Assembly (NCBI GenBank): GCA_948567375.1
Contig: OX419757.1
Span: 67,332,001-67,396,000 of the forward strand
Direction of reading: 5' to 3'
Source of the DNA: Lunularia cruciata
Lineage: Eukaryota > Streptophyta > Marchantiopsida > Lunulariales > Lunulariaceae
Length of the DNA: 64,000 nt
Shown here in pieces: positions 46,001 through 57,170 of the stretch; within the stretch, counting starts at the first letter, position 1, and each line of letters begins with the position of its first letter. Below the pieces are notes generated by a model. The model was not told the origin of the DNA and made no database searches. It saw only the letters and a program-made list of their open reading frames with translations. Position numbers and translations under genes: made by a program.

Positions 46001-46609
46001 AAACCAGCCTCAAAAAGGTTACTACTCCGGCTTTGAATCAATGTACTCTCCATGTCACTATAGCAATAAGGATGTCGGAAAACTAGTGTATTGCTAGTCA
46101 GCTCAATCCGTATACCCGGTCCCTTCAGAGCACTTAAATCCTTCATACTAAAGGCAAAACAACTCGTGCGACTCCTCAAGAACCTCCAAACCCTCCATCT
46201 TTCCTCTCCAACAAGCTTGGGTCCAAGATCTGGCTCCCAAGTATCCTCTATAACTGTCACAGGAGTGGAAGACGTGATGACTGGCTGCTACACTAGGCCC
46301 TTGGGAGCAATAGTGTTATACCCCCGACCACTAGAGGTCCTAACCTCTATGTGAAAAACTCCCTCCACTCTAGCTGCAAGCTCCACACGTCCTCTAGCTA
46401 CATCCCAAGTGGACCAAGGGTGTAATCCAAGTAGCCCATGCTCACCTGGATGGACTCCAAGTAGACCACTCTCCCTAGTAGCTACTGGCTGTGTCCCAAG
46501 AATACCATGTCCACTTGGTCCATCGCCCCCAACATGTGCATGAATCGTCTCGATAGGCACATGGCTCACAAGTGTCAAAGTGGTGATGCTTATCAAGCGC
46601 ATCCTACGC
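46001..46609 (-). pseudogene. element 3 linker between methyltransferase and RT
   Basis: Two overlapping open frames (46288-46674 and 45961-46260) encode a Gly/His-rich stretch ('HPGEHGLLGLHPW', 'GHGILGT') and an acidic/aromatic stretch ('TWEPDLGPKLVGEERW') before RT. No domain recognised; it corresponds to the connection that precedes RT in Ty3/gypsy polyproteins. The GLLG(L/V)HP repeats are noticeable. Confidence 0.55.
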
Positions 46610-47780
46610 TGCTCTGCCAAGCCAAGGCTCACAACCCAAGTCAAACAATTCAGGTCCATAGCCTGACCTAACACCTAATGCATGGATGCCTCTAACACTA
46701 TTGGAACAATGGTAATACCGGTGTGAAAACCCATTGCCCGCTCTCTCTCATTGGCATTGGGCTCCACTAACTGTTGTAACTATGAGTCCCAAACAAGTCC
46801 AGGTCCTGCCTCTCTAAAAGCATGAGAGCTTGGGAAACTCATGGGTGTAGGAAATGCAGCTCTAGGCTGTCCCACTAGGTTCACCATTGCCATAGGTGAC
46901 CTATCAGCCACTACCACCATCTGAGACTGACGCCCAACATCCAAGATGTCATCAACAAGGATGTGGTCAAGTTGTTGAATCTCATCATAAGCACATTGTC
47001 AAACCTCTCTAGGTAAGAGGTTCGTCCACCAAAGACGAAGATGATGAGCCCGTGATCCCACTTAGGCTGCATCTAACAATACAACAGATCCCATCCAAGA
47101 ATGGACTTGATGTGTACTCGCTACCACTTTGGTGCGAGAATCACCCATCAAAGGTACGTTCTCCAAAAGGTAAGCTAGAGAAATAAACTGATGAACCTAG
47201 AGATGTCGTAGTATCCGTAACATCTCCCAAAACACACCTGCACAAGGATCTTGAAGACCCAAACCGTAGCCTGCACGTGTATGTCCTTGACATGGCCATC
47301 CAAAAATCACCAAGTGAATAGGCCCATGTCTCTCTAAGTCATGTGCCCTCAATAAAGAAATGTCTGCTGGTAGGGCCTTCTGGTAACCTCTGACTGCTGA
47401 CATTGGTAATAACTCCGGATACCCATAGGCCAAGTGTGCCACATGATGTAGAGAGACTCGCCTAGCAATCTCATCTCTCTCTACATACAAGTACCTCTGT
47501 ACTTGTATACCCGCTTGTAACACCGCACCTAGGTTGGTGCTAATCCCACCAAACTACTCCAAATAGACATATCTCCTCTATTGGATATTGCCAAGCAATG
47601 AGTGTGGTATCCCAAAGGTGTCAAAGAAATTGCTTTCAGATGCTCATCCTCACACTCATCTCCTGATGGTTGGAAGGCTCCATTCCAAGCCTGCTGTACC
47701 AACTGATATGCATGTTGCTGCAACACCTCCTCGGAACTCCACAATGGAACATCCAAGGTAGATGGAACAATCCCACTCAT
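46610..47780 (-). pseudogene. C5 cytosine DNA methyltransferase domain within element 3
   Basis: Catalytic motifs occur in canonical order on the minus strand. Motif I is 'FGGISTNLGAVLQAG' (about 47510-47555, one TAG just before it), and a 'RYLYVERDEIARR' acidic loop follows. Motif IV is 'IHLVIFGWPCQGHTRAG' with the P-C-Q nucleophile (about 47265-47315). Motif VI is 'AYLLENVPLMG' with E-N-V (about 47145-47175). A motif VIII-like 'GSRAHHLRLWWTNLLP' (about 47005-47055) is followed by a variable part that could recognise the target, motif IX 'EPNANERERAMGFHTG' (about 46715-46765), and motif X 'VLGQAMDLNCLTW' (about 46630-46670). Five or more stops inactivate it. The order I-X differs from rearranged DRM-type plant enzymes. 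It lies between protease and RT in the same strand and polyprotein order. Confidence 0.88.
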
Positions 47781-47783
47781 ACT

Positions 47784-48340
47784 CTAAATCCAAGTGATCA
47801 TTTCTAGTACTAGAGTATCCTCTGCATGGGCGTTCTCCTCCAACAAATCACCAGGCCAAGTAACTACACCACTGAAAGCTAAAACTGATGCGGCCATGGT
47901 CCCGGACTGTAGTGAGCCAAGACTGCCACTACTGAAGCGTACTGGTAGGCGACATACCCATCCCTCACCAGACTGCCAACCAGGTCTATAGGAGGCTGCC
48001 TCCTCCCAATAGTCAATGATGAAACCCATGGGATATAACGCTGCTCCCCCAACTAGCACATCATATGACTCAACTATCGTTGCAATAGCCTGAGCTCTCA
48101 CCACCGAGCTATCAGTTGGATGTCTAGGCTAAACTTGGACAACAAGCTCCTCAAGTGTGATGTACTGTGTCGAACCACCACCTAGAGATGTCTGGATCTG
48201 AAATGGACACCTCTCCACATCGGTCTTTTGTAACTCCAAACTGACAATTGCAGCCTTCCCCAACATAAGGGGCTGCGCACCAAAGTCTAACAAGACTCTC
48301 TATAGTGTATAGACCTTCCCTGAACATCCCACCAAATGGA
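47784..48340 (-). pseudogene. element 3 aspartic protease
   Basis: 'VLLDFGAQPLMLGKAA' (about 48260-48305) is a retropepsin active site with Phe in place of Ser/Thr after Asp. The second half 'ESYDVLVGGAALYPMGF' (about 48005-48075) is the strand and G-G-x-A-L-Y-P turn found in this group, followed by 'DYWEEAASYRPGWQSGEGW'. The 106-codon frame 47784-48104 covers that half. Polyprotein order places it directly upstream of the methyltransferase. Confidence 0.72.
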
Positions 48341-48574
48341 AAATCCCCCTTTGGTTATCCAATAAGACAACACCAAGTGTGAACCGTGCTCTCTCAAAGG
48401 CCGATCTAGTTGGCAACTCCTCCAGTCTAGCGTTGTTGCTTGCCATAAACCATTGGTTGCTGAACGGATCCCATGCTCCTCAACCAAGTCAGCTACACTA
48501 CCAACCACCTCTACTCTAATAGTAGGAATTGCATCATCCCTACTCTCACAAAGCGTGGCAGCCAACCAAAATAC

Positions 48575-48729
48575 TGGGGCTGGATCAACTTCCAATGTAA
48601 ACATATCATTGGCCAAAAACAAAGGATGCCGCATAATCAGCTGAGCCAATGCTGGGGGGCTAGATCAACTCCCAATGTAAACATATCATTGGCCGAAAAC
48701 AAAGGACGCCGCATAATCAGTTGAGCCGC
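48575..48729. repeat. 80-bp tandem duplication at the gag-protease junction of element 3
   Basis: Two copies, beginning at about 48575 and 48655, share 'CAATGTAAACATATCATTGG' and 'GCCGCATAATCAG'. The duplication is not a multiple of three, so it adds a frameshift to the fossil polyprotein. Confidence 0.8.
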
Positions 48730-48894
48730 CCCCAACATCATGCTATACTCAGTCTATGTAGTAGTAGGTGGCTGACTAGCAAGTAGTCCATCATGTACTC
48801 CATCACCACCTACCACACCTGCCCTGGGACATCTAGGAACCATGGATGTCATTTGCAATGCCTCAGATAGCATGAAAGACTGAGGAAGTTTGAC

Positions 48895-49668
48895 CTATCT
48901 TCCAACCTCTCCTCTTTTTAAGTCCAACTCCACTGATGCTCCTCTAGGCTCTAGAGTACGTACTACACTCCTGGTCATTGTTGCAGATGCCTCCACCTGT
49001 GCTGCTCCGCACATGAAATCCAAAGCATCTCTATCACTAACATATGAGGTGGAAGCCTCAGCACCCAAATCTGATCTCTTTTGAGCAATAACCATACTAG
49101 CTAATCTCTGCTCCAACTGCTCAATCCGAGTAGCCATAGTTGTATCAGAAGTAAGGGCAGGTACTGCACCCCTACTAGGTGTAGATCCTCTACTACCACC
49201 TTGTCCTCCATGAACTGGAGCTCCTCTACTACCTGCCATAGTAGCCCTACCACTCCGTAACTCCAGGTGTAGGTCAAAACATTGGTCACTAGTGTGACCA
49301 AATCTGTAGCAATGCTCACACTGCCTTTGTGCTGGCTATGATGCACCCGAGGTGTTAGGTCCACTGCCTTGAGTACACTCTCTCTGATGGTGAGATCCAC
49401 CACAAGTCCAACAAGCAACACCACTACTCACTGATTGTTGTTGACCCAAAAATGAAGGTAAGGATCGTACTCCACTAGGCCCTCCACTTGCTCCATAGGA
49501 TCAGGGCTGTCCACCATGTCCTCAAAAACCAACTGGGTGTGGTGCACTATGCTGCACTCTAGAACAAGTCATAGCCGTGGATGAGTTCTCCCTACCAAAT
49601 CTAGATGTCACCACCCTCTCCTCTACCATGTTGAGCTCAATACGATGTCGTCGGGAAAATAATCTACA
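48895..49668 (-). pseudogene. element 3 gag, nucleocapsid part with two zinc knuckles
   Basis: 'CWTCGGSHHQREC' (about 49370-49410) and 'CEHCYRFGHTSDQC' (about 49285-49325, perfect CX2CX4HX4C) are two nucleic-acid-binding zinc knuckles. A Gly/Arg-rich stretch and a helix 'TRIEQLEQRLASMVIAQ' in the 114-codon frame 48895-49239 follow. Upstream, 'RLFSRRHRIELNMVEERVV' (about 49590-49660) is cut by the 2.35-kb insertion at 49669. Confidence 0.8.
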
Positions 49669-52015
49669 CATAGTATTGGTGCCATTTGGTGTAAGTTTCG
49701 ATGTTATTGAACTCAAGAGTTTATATTATGGTGAAATGGTATTTGTTTGTGTTCCTATATGCTCAAGGATTTTCTCTTGTGTTAAGGGAGGGAGGAAATT
49801 GAGTGGTGGATTTTCTTTAGGGTTACATAAGCTTGGGGTTTATTAGCATGCCACTTAAGCGCTGGAGTTTGGTATTGGGTTATGTTATTTGGGTCTCAAG
49901 AGTATTTTAATTAGGGGCAGTAGCAGATGATTTTGGGGAATTGTGAAAAGGTGATGCTTTGAGAAAAAAGGTTAGGCTTGGGCAGGAACAGCAGGAGATT
50001 TATGCTTCAAGAGAAAAGGCTGAATAGGAAAAGAAAAGTTTAGGGGGAGAAAGAGCCTATTTCGAGATGCCTTAGGGCTATGACAGGGCAAGGAGAAGAT
50101 TTTCAAAGGTTGGGTGAGAGTGTTGCAGGCCAAAGGAAAATTTCAAAATGCCTTAGGGCTGTGACAGGAGAGGAAGGTTTTTGAGAGTTGAGAGAGGACT
50201 CTTGCAGGGCAAGAGGAATTTTTGAGATGCCTTACGGTTGTGACAGGGCCAAGAGAAGATTTTCAAAGGTTGAGTGAGAGTGCTGCAGGCCAGAGGAGAA
50301 TTTCAAAATGCCTTAGGGCTGTGATAGGAGAGGAAGGTTTTTGAGAGTTGAGAGAGAGGACTCTTGCAGGGCCAAAGGAATTTTTGAGATGCCTTAGGGC
50401 TGTGACAGGGCCAAGAGAAGATTTTCAAAGGTTGAGTGAGAGTGTTGCAGGCCAGAGGAGAATTTCAAAATGCCCTAGGGCTATGACAAGAGAGGAAGGT
50501 TTTTGAGAGTTGAGAGAGGACTCTTGGAGGGCCAGAGGAATTTTTGAGATGCCTTAGTGCTGTGACAGGGCTAGGAGAAGATTTTTGAAGGTTGAGTAAG
50601 AGTGTTGCAGGCTAGAGGAGAATTTCAAAATGACTTAGGGCTGTGACAGGAGAGGAAGGTTTTTGAGAGTTGAGAGAGGACTCTTGCAGGGCTAGAGGAA
50701 TTTTTGAGATAACTTAGGGCTGTGACAGGGCCAGGAGAAGATTTTTGAAGGTTGAGTGAGAGTGTTGCATGCCAGAGGAGAATTTCAAAATGCCTTAGGG
50801 CTATGACAGGAGAGGAAGGTTTTTGAGAGTTGAGAGAGGATTCTTGCCGGGCCAGAGGAGATTTTTGAGATGCCTTAGAGCTGTGACAGGGCCAAGAGAA
50901 GATTTTCAAAGGTTGAGTGAGATTGTTGCATGCCAAAGGAGAATTTTGAAATGCCTTAGGGCTGGGACAGGAGCGGAAGGTTTTCAAGAGTTGAGAGAGG
51001 ACTCTTGCAGGGCCAGAGGAATTTTCAAGATGCCTTAGGGCTGTGACAGGGCCAAGAGAAGATTTTTGAAGGTTGAGTGAGAGTGTTGCAGGCCAGAGAG
51101 AGATTGGACAAAGTGAATGAGAGACTAGACAAAGTGAATGAGAGTCTGGACAGGAGTGAACTATTGAAGAGAGATTTTTGAAGGTTGCTTGGCCTTGGTC
51201 TATGACAGAAGGAGAGAGAGAGAGATGCCTTGAGAGGCCATTGGCAATGAAATGACCACGGAGACAATTTTGAAATTGAAGAGCTGATGGGTGTCGATGC
51301 AGGGAGAACTTTCAAGGGAAAAGGCGGACATGTGATATGAAAGATGGAGTTAATGCTGGCACAGGACTTTGAGAACGGAGGTCAAAGATAGTTGTGCACT
51401 GATTTGTTGATAGAAGTTTTCTAAAGGGAGAACTGAGAACGTATCATGAAGGATCTTGGTTGATAACAGAAACTTTTGCAAGGAAACATTGATGGGAGTG
51501 CGATTAGGAGGTGAAGAAAAGGTCCGGAGGGTGAGTTTCCTTTACTGTTATCAAACAGAGAGTGTGTGAGAAGCGCCAGCTGAAGTGAAGTTTTATCATA
51601 ATTTAGTGCAGACACTGTATGAATTGGAATTGGTTGGGTTGTCGATCTTGTGAACCTCCAATCTGAAAATTTTATGAATGACAAATCTTGAGATGATGGT
51701 GTGTTTGACATGTCACTAGCATCAAGGAAGCTCTATTTTAGGAGCTCTCAGTTTGTCTATATGAATGGTTCGACTCAATAGTCTGGCCAAATTGAGCTGA
51801 ATAGAATATTAGTTGTTATTCGTAAAAAAATTCCAACCTCTCCTAGGAACCGCCAGGTCCCAAAACCATAGCTGAAACCGTGTGAGCTAGCCAGTTCTGT
51901 GAAGACCAAGGACAAACAAAAACCATCGAGAAACATGACCTCATGAAACAAAGAAAACCCTAAATTCCTACAGAGCTGAGATTTTCCAGCACACCCGGAA
52001 TAGGAAGAGGATGTC
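49669..52015. mobile_element. 2.35-kb insertion in gag of element 3, nature unknown
   Basis: Direct repeats AATCTACA at 49661-49668 and 52016-52023 (8 bp) flank a segment that is foreign to gag. It contains the 160-bp minisatellite (50069-51110) and no recognisable gene; frames at 51025-51315, 51421-51711 and 51775-52017 on the minus strand show nothing known. An 8-bp target duplication is typical of hAT elements, but I see no convincing terminal inverted repeats (ends CATAGTATTGG and GAGGATGTC), so a non-autonomous DNA transposon is only one possibility. Confidence 0.55.
50069..51110. repeat. 160-bp minisatellite made of two 80-bp subunits
   Basis: The phrase GCCTTAGGG (with variants) starts the same subunit at 50069, 50229, 50391, 50551, 50711, 50872 and 51032, spacings of 160-162 bp. 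Between them a second subunit begins at 50150 and so on. Subunit one carries 'GGGCCAAGAGAAGATTTTC', the other 'AGAGGAAGGTTTTTGAGAG'. About six and a half higher-order units are present, well conserved. Confidence 0.92.
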
Positions 52016-52023
52016 AATCTACA

Positions 52024-52900
52024 AGGACTCTAATTCAACTACTACAAGGACAAACTAAGCACAAGCAGCCAGGTGCCCGGTGCAGTCTCAAGGCCAAACG
52101 AATTCCCCGACAACGCTCAGCCAAACCAAAGACCACTGCCAAAGTAGGCAAAGTAGCATGTAACAAAGTAGCATCACAAACTCTACGTCGCAACTCCTTG
52201 TCCAGTTTCCTATACCAAAACTAGACTGCCTAGGCCTCAGTAACTCCTTGAGTGAAGCTGATCAGCCACCTCATGCGAGTGTATGCCTTGCGTAAGCTCT
52301 CTCCAGCCTTTTGCTAGAACTCTTGCAAGCTCTTCAACTTGTCAGTCCGCACTCCTTGGTTATTCTGCCTCAAACACTAGAAGAAGTCCACCATAGGGTT
52401 AAACCCCGATACCACACCACTTCCACTAGCTCTAGCTAGGGCAACTCCACTAGCTCCACCAACACTACTTGAGCTAGAACTTGTAGGTATAGCCGATCTA
52501 CTCCTGGTCACTAAACCTGAAGTGATAGAGACAGAGTTCAGAGACCAATACTGTCTCTATAACTCGATCTCCTTCAAATGAGCTCTCCTAAACTCATGGT
52601 AATCATCCATCAGCGGACCCTCTAGATGTTGAAACAACCCCTTCCATGCCATGAAAGGTGTGAACAAAGTCAAGTTCCACATCTGCTGCATATCACACCA
52701 ACTATTGAACTCTTGGATGAAGTCATCCAACTCAATAGTACCCACTGTACTAGAGTAATGCCTAGGGCCTTTGGAGGCCCCATAAATCTTGTCCATGTCG
52801 CACAACAACGGTGCGGACACATCAAGTGCACTCTCAACTGAATCAACTCTTGTGTCAAACTCCAACTAAGAGTCAATCTCCTCCCTCACTAGGACCTGAG
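52024..52900 (-). pseudogene. element 3 gag, capsid-like part
   Basis: A 102-codon frame (52557-52865) encodes 'TIELDDFIQEFNSWCDMQQM', 'FTPFMAWKGLFQHLEGPLMD' and 'YHEFRRAHL', matching the helical retrotransposon gag domain (pattern W...L.G.a...Y). Downstream pieces 'YRKLDKELRRRVCDATLLHA' and 'FGLAERCRGI' lie at 52060-52220 in another frame. It joins the zinc-knuckle part across the 2.35-kb insertion. Confidence 0.7.
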
Positions 52901-54450
52901 ATATAGGCTGATATCGAGTGCCACTCTAAGTAAACCCATTGCGTACTGTAGGGCTATCTCTTTTGGAATCTCCAAAGAACTCCGTTGTGACAAAGTAACC
53001 GCAATTGCAACCGCTACCGCAAACTACAACAGCAAACCAAAACCACAAACTACAACTGCAAGTTGCAACCACAAGTACCCCACCAAGTGCCGACACCAAC
53101 TAAGCACCACCCACTAATGTAACTCTAACTGAGATAACTACACTAGAGGAAAGGGCAACCTGTAACCTGCCATCACAACACGCACTCTCACGGTCTATAG
53201 ATCATCACTTCCTACCTCACCGGAGAGAAACAAAGATAGTTTGACTGGTCATCACTCCAACCTCATTACCGAGAGCACACTAGAGCACCAATGCTCAAAA
53301 GTCAGGGCACATCACACAAACGTGATGCACAAACAAGATGTCAAGAATGGAGGAGGTACAATCACAAGAAATCTAAACAAAAACCCTCTATTTCATAAAA
53401 CAACACGGGATTGACTTTGCCACCATTTGGCATTTGACATAAGAGAAGTTTGTATCTAAGTCCTAAGCTACGAGTATCACCAAGAATGTGATCAAACTGC
53501 CTCTCCTAGCCAAAGCTACATGTGTATAGATAACAATGGCACAATCACTAGGACAACAAGTGAGGGTGGACCAGTTGGCTAGTGCACAAGTCTAGGAACA
53601 AGAGATCTAGGGGTCAAACCATGTTGCGCACAATCTAGTAGGATAAGCAGATTTTGCCAACCAATGACCAATATCTACTCTAAACTAGCTAGCCTCACGC
53701 CAACACGCCAACAAACTGGCTTGCTGGCCCTTCTAGGCCTTCGTAGCCTCTAATAGCCCTATGCCTCGAAACGCCAAAATTCAGCCAAATGAGCCCTTTC
53801 TTCTTGCCACTTTGAACCTCCCAAAATTGGCAAACACTTCTCCAGACTTGCGAAACTCTTCAAAACTAGCCAAATGAGGCTTTTCTTTTTGCCACTTTGA
53901 ACCTCCTCCAAATTTGGCAAACACTTCCAAACTTGCAAAACTCTTCCAAACTAGCGAAACTCCTCCAAATCTGGCCAAATAGCAAAACTCCTCAAGATCT
54001 GGCCAAAATCTGATGCAAAATCCAGCCAAAATCTGATGTAAAATCTGACATAAACCCTAAAGTTGGCTGTCCGCCAAATCCCCCGCTAACTTTCCACTTG
54101 AGCCAAATTGAAAACACGGGTTTCTCCAAATTACAAATTCTTGAGAATAGCTTCCCAACTCCACCTTCAATTTGACTTTCTGAGCACAACTTGCAACAAA
54201 TTGGTCTTCCCTTCACCTCTTGAGCTCAAAATCACAACCACTGCTTGAAATTTGCTCCTTCTGTGCTCAAAAATTGGCCAGCGCTTTTGGACACCGTATG
54301 CCTTACTGCCAAATCTGCATCAATTGAACAAGCTTCTGCACACTAAGGAAAAATTGAACTTGAATCGAGCTACCAACGATCACCAAGCTTGGAGATACCA
54401 CCAACATTCAAAGTTCATGCACCCGATTTTCACTGACTTCACTTATCTGA
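52901..54450. other. element 3 5' leader region
   Basis: No conserved domain. C/A-rich sequence with imperfect internal repeats: 'CAAACTTGC...AAACTC' phrases at 53820-53990 and 'GCCAAAATCTGATG' phrases at 54000-54045. Next to the 5' LTR the minus strand reads ATCAGATAAGTGAAG, which is not an initiator-Met primer site. Confidence 0.5.
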
Positions 54451-54894
54451 TGTAATCAGACTGTTTACCACTCTCAACTCAACTCAACTCAACTCAGATC
54501 AGTACTTGATCTGTCACTCTATAAACTGCCAACAACTGGGCACTGATTATAGTCAAGCCACACCCACTCCAACATTGAGAATCCAGATGACGCTCGCTGG
54601 CCTTTGTCCACCATAGCCAAGAACTCGAAGGCTCAATATCAGAGAAGTGAGCTCTCTGGAGCTGCACTTCGAAAGTATACCCCTGGACTCGAGCTAGGTC
54701 TGAAACCCTAATGGTCCCGCTGACGGCACACTAGACGGTGCGAATGGTGCAAAGTGACAGTGGGCCCCACCGTGAAGTCAATACACTGAACACCAAATCT
54801 GACCGTCGAAAAGTAGTCTCTGAGAAACTAATGAAATAACTCTAACTACTATAATTGGAACTCTAGTGTCCGAGTAACTAGATGCGACACTACA
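54451..54894 (-). repeat. 5' LTR of element 3
   Basis: 444 bp with TG...CA termini (plus strand TGTAATCAGA...CACTACA), collinear with 36532-36971. Contains a (CTCAA)n-like run at 54470-54495. Confidence 0.82.
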
Positions 54895-57170
54895 AAAAGC
54901 ATGACAAAGAATATTAGCTTGTGATACTCTATCAACAAGTCCTTTACCTGCCGGGTCTCCAAAGCACTCATGATACGATGTAAAGTGATAGCTGATGGCA
55001 GAAACTTTAGACCAGAACTCGACCGATCTAGCCCAGTTCCTTTTATGCCTGGGCAGGGTTAGCCACCAGGAATTTTGATTATTGTGTTGTTTTCCGGTAT
55101 ACTCTTATTTTTTTACCGATAGACAGCCTTCCGGTACATGCCAGATTTTGACAATGACGTAGCTATTAGACCAGGGTCAAGGCTAGCAGTTACCTTGTCA
55201 TCCTTGAGTGAACCAGGATCTCGGTTGAGAATGTCGTCTTTGAACATGATAACATGTATTCATCTGCTACTGAGCTTTGTTAATCGCGTGGACGCATCTA
55301 CCACTGCACACAGTTGTTAGGACAAGCATTCAGAGAACTTATACGTCACAACTCCTAGCTTGGAGGTTGCATGGTGGTTGTTGCAAAGAGAGATGCTCGA
55401 ATTCCTCAGTAAGCACCTCAATTTCTTGGAGGTGCATAATGAGGTAAAACCAGTATACATCTGTAATTTGTGAATATTGATAGACACAAAAGTTTCGCCG
55501 CATGAACTGTCAAAACCGATTTGCACTTGTGATGAAATGGACTTAGTAACAATGCCTGCTATGTGTGCACATTTGCCGAGATTTACAAACGTTAGCAGAG
55601 TCGGCTCCAGTGTTGTTGACGAGTTGGTCGAAGGTGAAAATCTAGCTAACTGTCAAACAACAGTAACAGTCTTGATGTACGACCTTGTCAAGTAGAGAAT
55701 CTTATGTAATGGACAACGTTGTCAAGTGGCATGGCATATTTCACCGTTCGCCGTGCTCATGTACAGCAATAATCTTTGATAAGCAGAAGAACTTTTTCCT
55801 GCTCTGGATGCATAGACCTGATGAAGAAAGGATAGGCCAACAACAACATACATTTTCATATTTCCCTGTTACAGTAGTTACTATGGATCACCTCGCTCAT
55901 TCTAATCGACAAGAGCACCAAGAATGTGATGTCATGAACAGCGTATGCACGTGTGCATCATCCACTGTGACGCAATTTAAACATTCTCAGTTTTCGGCAA
56001 AACGACACACACATCGCCACCATATACATGTTGGTTGATGTTTGACTTGCTCTAAAAAGTATGCTTATGTCCAGATCTCAAATCTCCGAACAAAGTTTGC
56101 ACGTGCATATCTTTGCGAGTCCAGAAAACAGGCCTCTTTGACAAACACCATTCGGGGGTATCGGTGTACAGTCCCTTGAGTGTTGGATTGTGATTTCTAA
56201 ACTATGGAACTTCAGTTGATAAGGGCTTGGTTGAGCCAAGCTCGGAGCTATGGGTTGACTCCTAAACTTCACGTGACGCACTATGTAAGTAGCCGTCAAT
56301 GGAGTCTTTGTAGTGTTGGACCTTATACAACTGAATGACGTCATGGAAATTGAAGAAGTTGTATGACGAGGACTTATGAGATACTATTATGCTCACAGTC
56401 CTGAAGAGTCGCATAAATCACGGCGCCATCCGTTTGGTGCCCGAAGGGATGTCAACTTGGCCGCTACGTAGCTTCACCGTATCTTGTCAGTTCCCCTGTA
56501 CAGGAAAGTCGTCTTCTCTTTGCAAAGATTCATTACTGTTGATTCAGATAAAGAGGTCCTGTAGCCGCTTCAAACCCGCAAACCTGCGGGCCATGGGTTA
56601 CTCTATCAGGTGTTTGAAGGCAAGCGCTAGCTCCGTCTTCGTTTGATTTTAGGAGGTCAAGGTTTACTGATCTGTCATGACTTTGTTTGATTCTTCGGCC
56701 TAACTTCTCACGAAGGTTGCAAGATTGAGATACATGAGAATTCGGCGCCGCCCTTATGAAAGACATTCCCGAACAGCACGTTATCAAGTATTGGACTTGG
56801 CAGGTTATTATGTGCTGACCAAATTTTATTGAAGTGCTTCAAGTGGATGCAACCAAATTCTTCCACAAGATGCACGGTGGTCTAAATATACAAACAGTTT
56901 ATAGTTGACGAATATCAATCATTACACGTAAACTTGGAAAGTGTTAAGTGGAGCTAATCAATGCTCTGCCTCAGATTCTCATGTTGGAGTGGGACTCCCC
57001 TAACTGGAAGTCACCGACATGTATATAGGGGGATCAATTTGATGATATTCTGGAAGAATATGGGTGTTGCTCAACTACTGAGAACTCAGGACAGCACGTT
57101 ACCCACTAAAAAATTATCTGATCTAACAACTCATTACAATGTTTATACTCTATACACTATACGCTCTCAA
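54895..57170. other. gene-free spacer downstream of the transporter gene
   Basis: Open frames at 55477-55695 and 55685-56038 (+; 72 and 117 codons) show no known domain and differ in character from any neighbouring element. I cannot exclude a small gene but see no support. No repeats seen. Confidence 0.45.

Larger units (their letters stand above)
36532..54894 (-). mobile_element. element 3: Ty3/gypsy retrotransposon carrying a DNA methyltransferase and a PHD finger
   Basis: Minus-strand LTR retrotransposon, about 10 kb after subtracting nested insertions. LTR blocks lie at 54451-54894 and 36532-36971. Coding order: gag with capsid-like region and zinc knuckles, aspartic protease, C5 cytosine methyltransferase, RT, RNase H, integrase, PHD finger. 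Element 2 is nested in the RT (39562-45474), and a 2.35-kb minisatellite segment in gag (49669-52015). Many stops and frameshifts show it is a fossil. Ty3/gypsy membership rests on RNase H preceding integrase and on RT motifs. Methyltransferase-bearing retrotransposons have been reported from dinoflagellates and charophyte algae (de Mendoza and colleagues, 2018); a copy in a probable land plant with an added PHD finger is worth attention. Confidence 0.85.

Noticed and set aside
47529-47780. separate small gene upstream of the methyltransferase motifs
   Set aside because: It reads into the motif I region in another phase, so it is the frameshifted N-terminal part of the same domain.
50625-51038. 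120- and 71-codon open frames within the 160-bp minisatellite
   Set aside because: They simply repeat the minisatellite unit in translation and exist on both strands; no coding signal.
55477-56038. two overlapping plus-strand frames as a small host gene
   Set aside because: No domain, no plausible splice link and no similarity I recognise; left as spacer.
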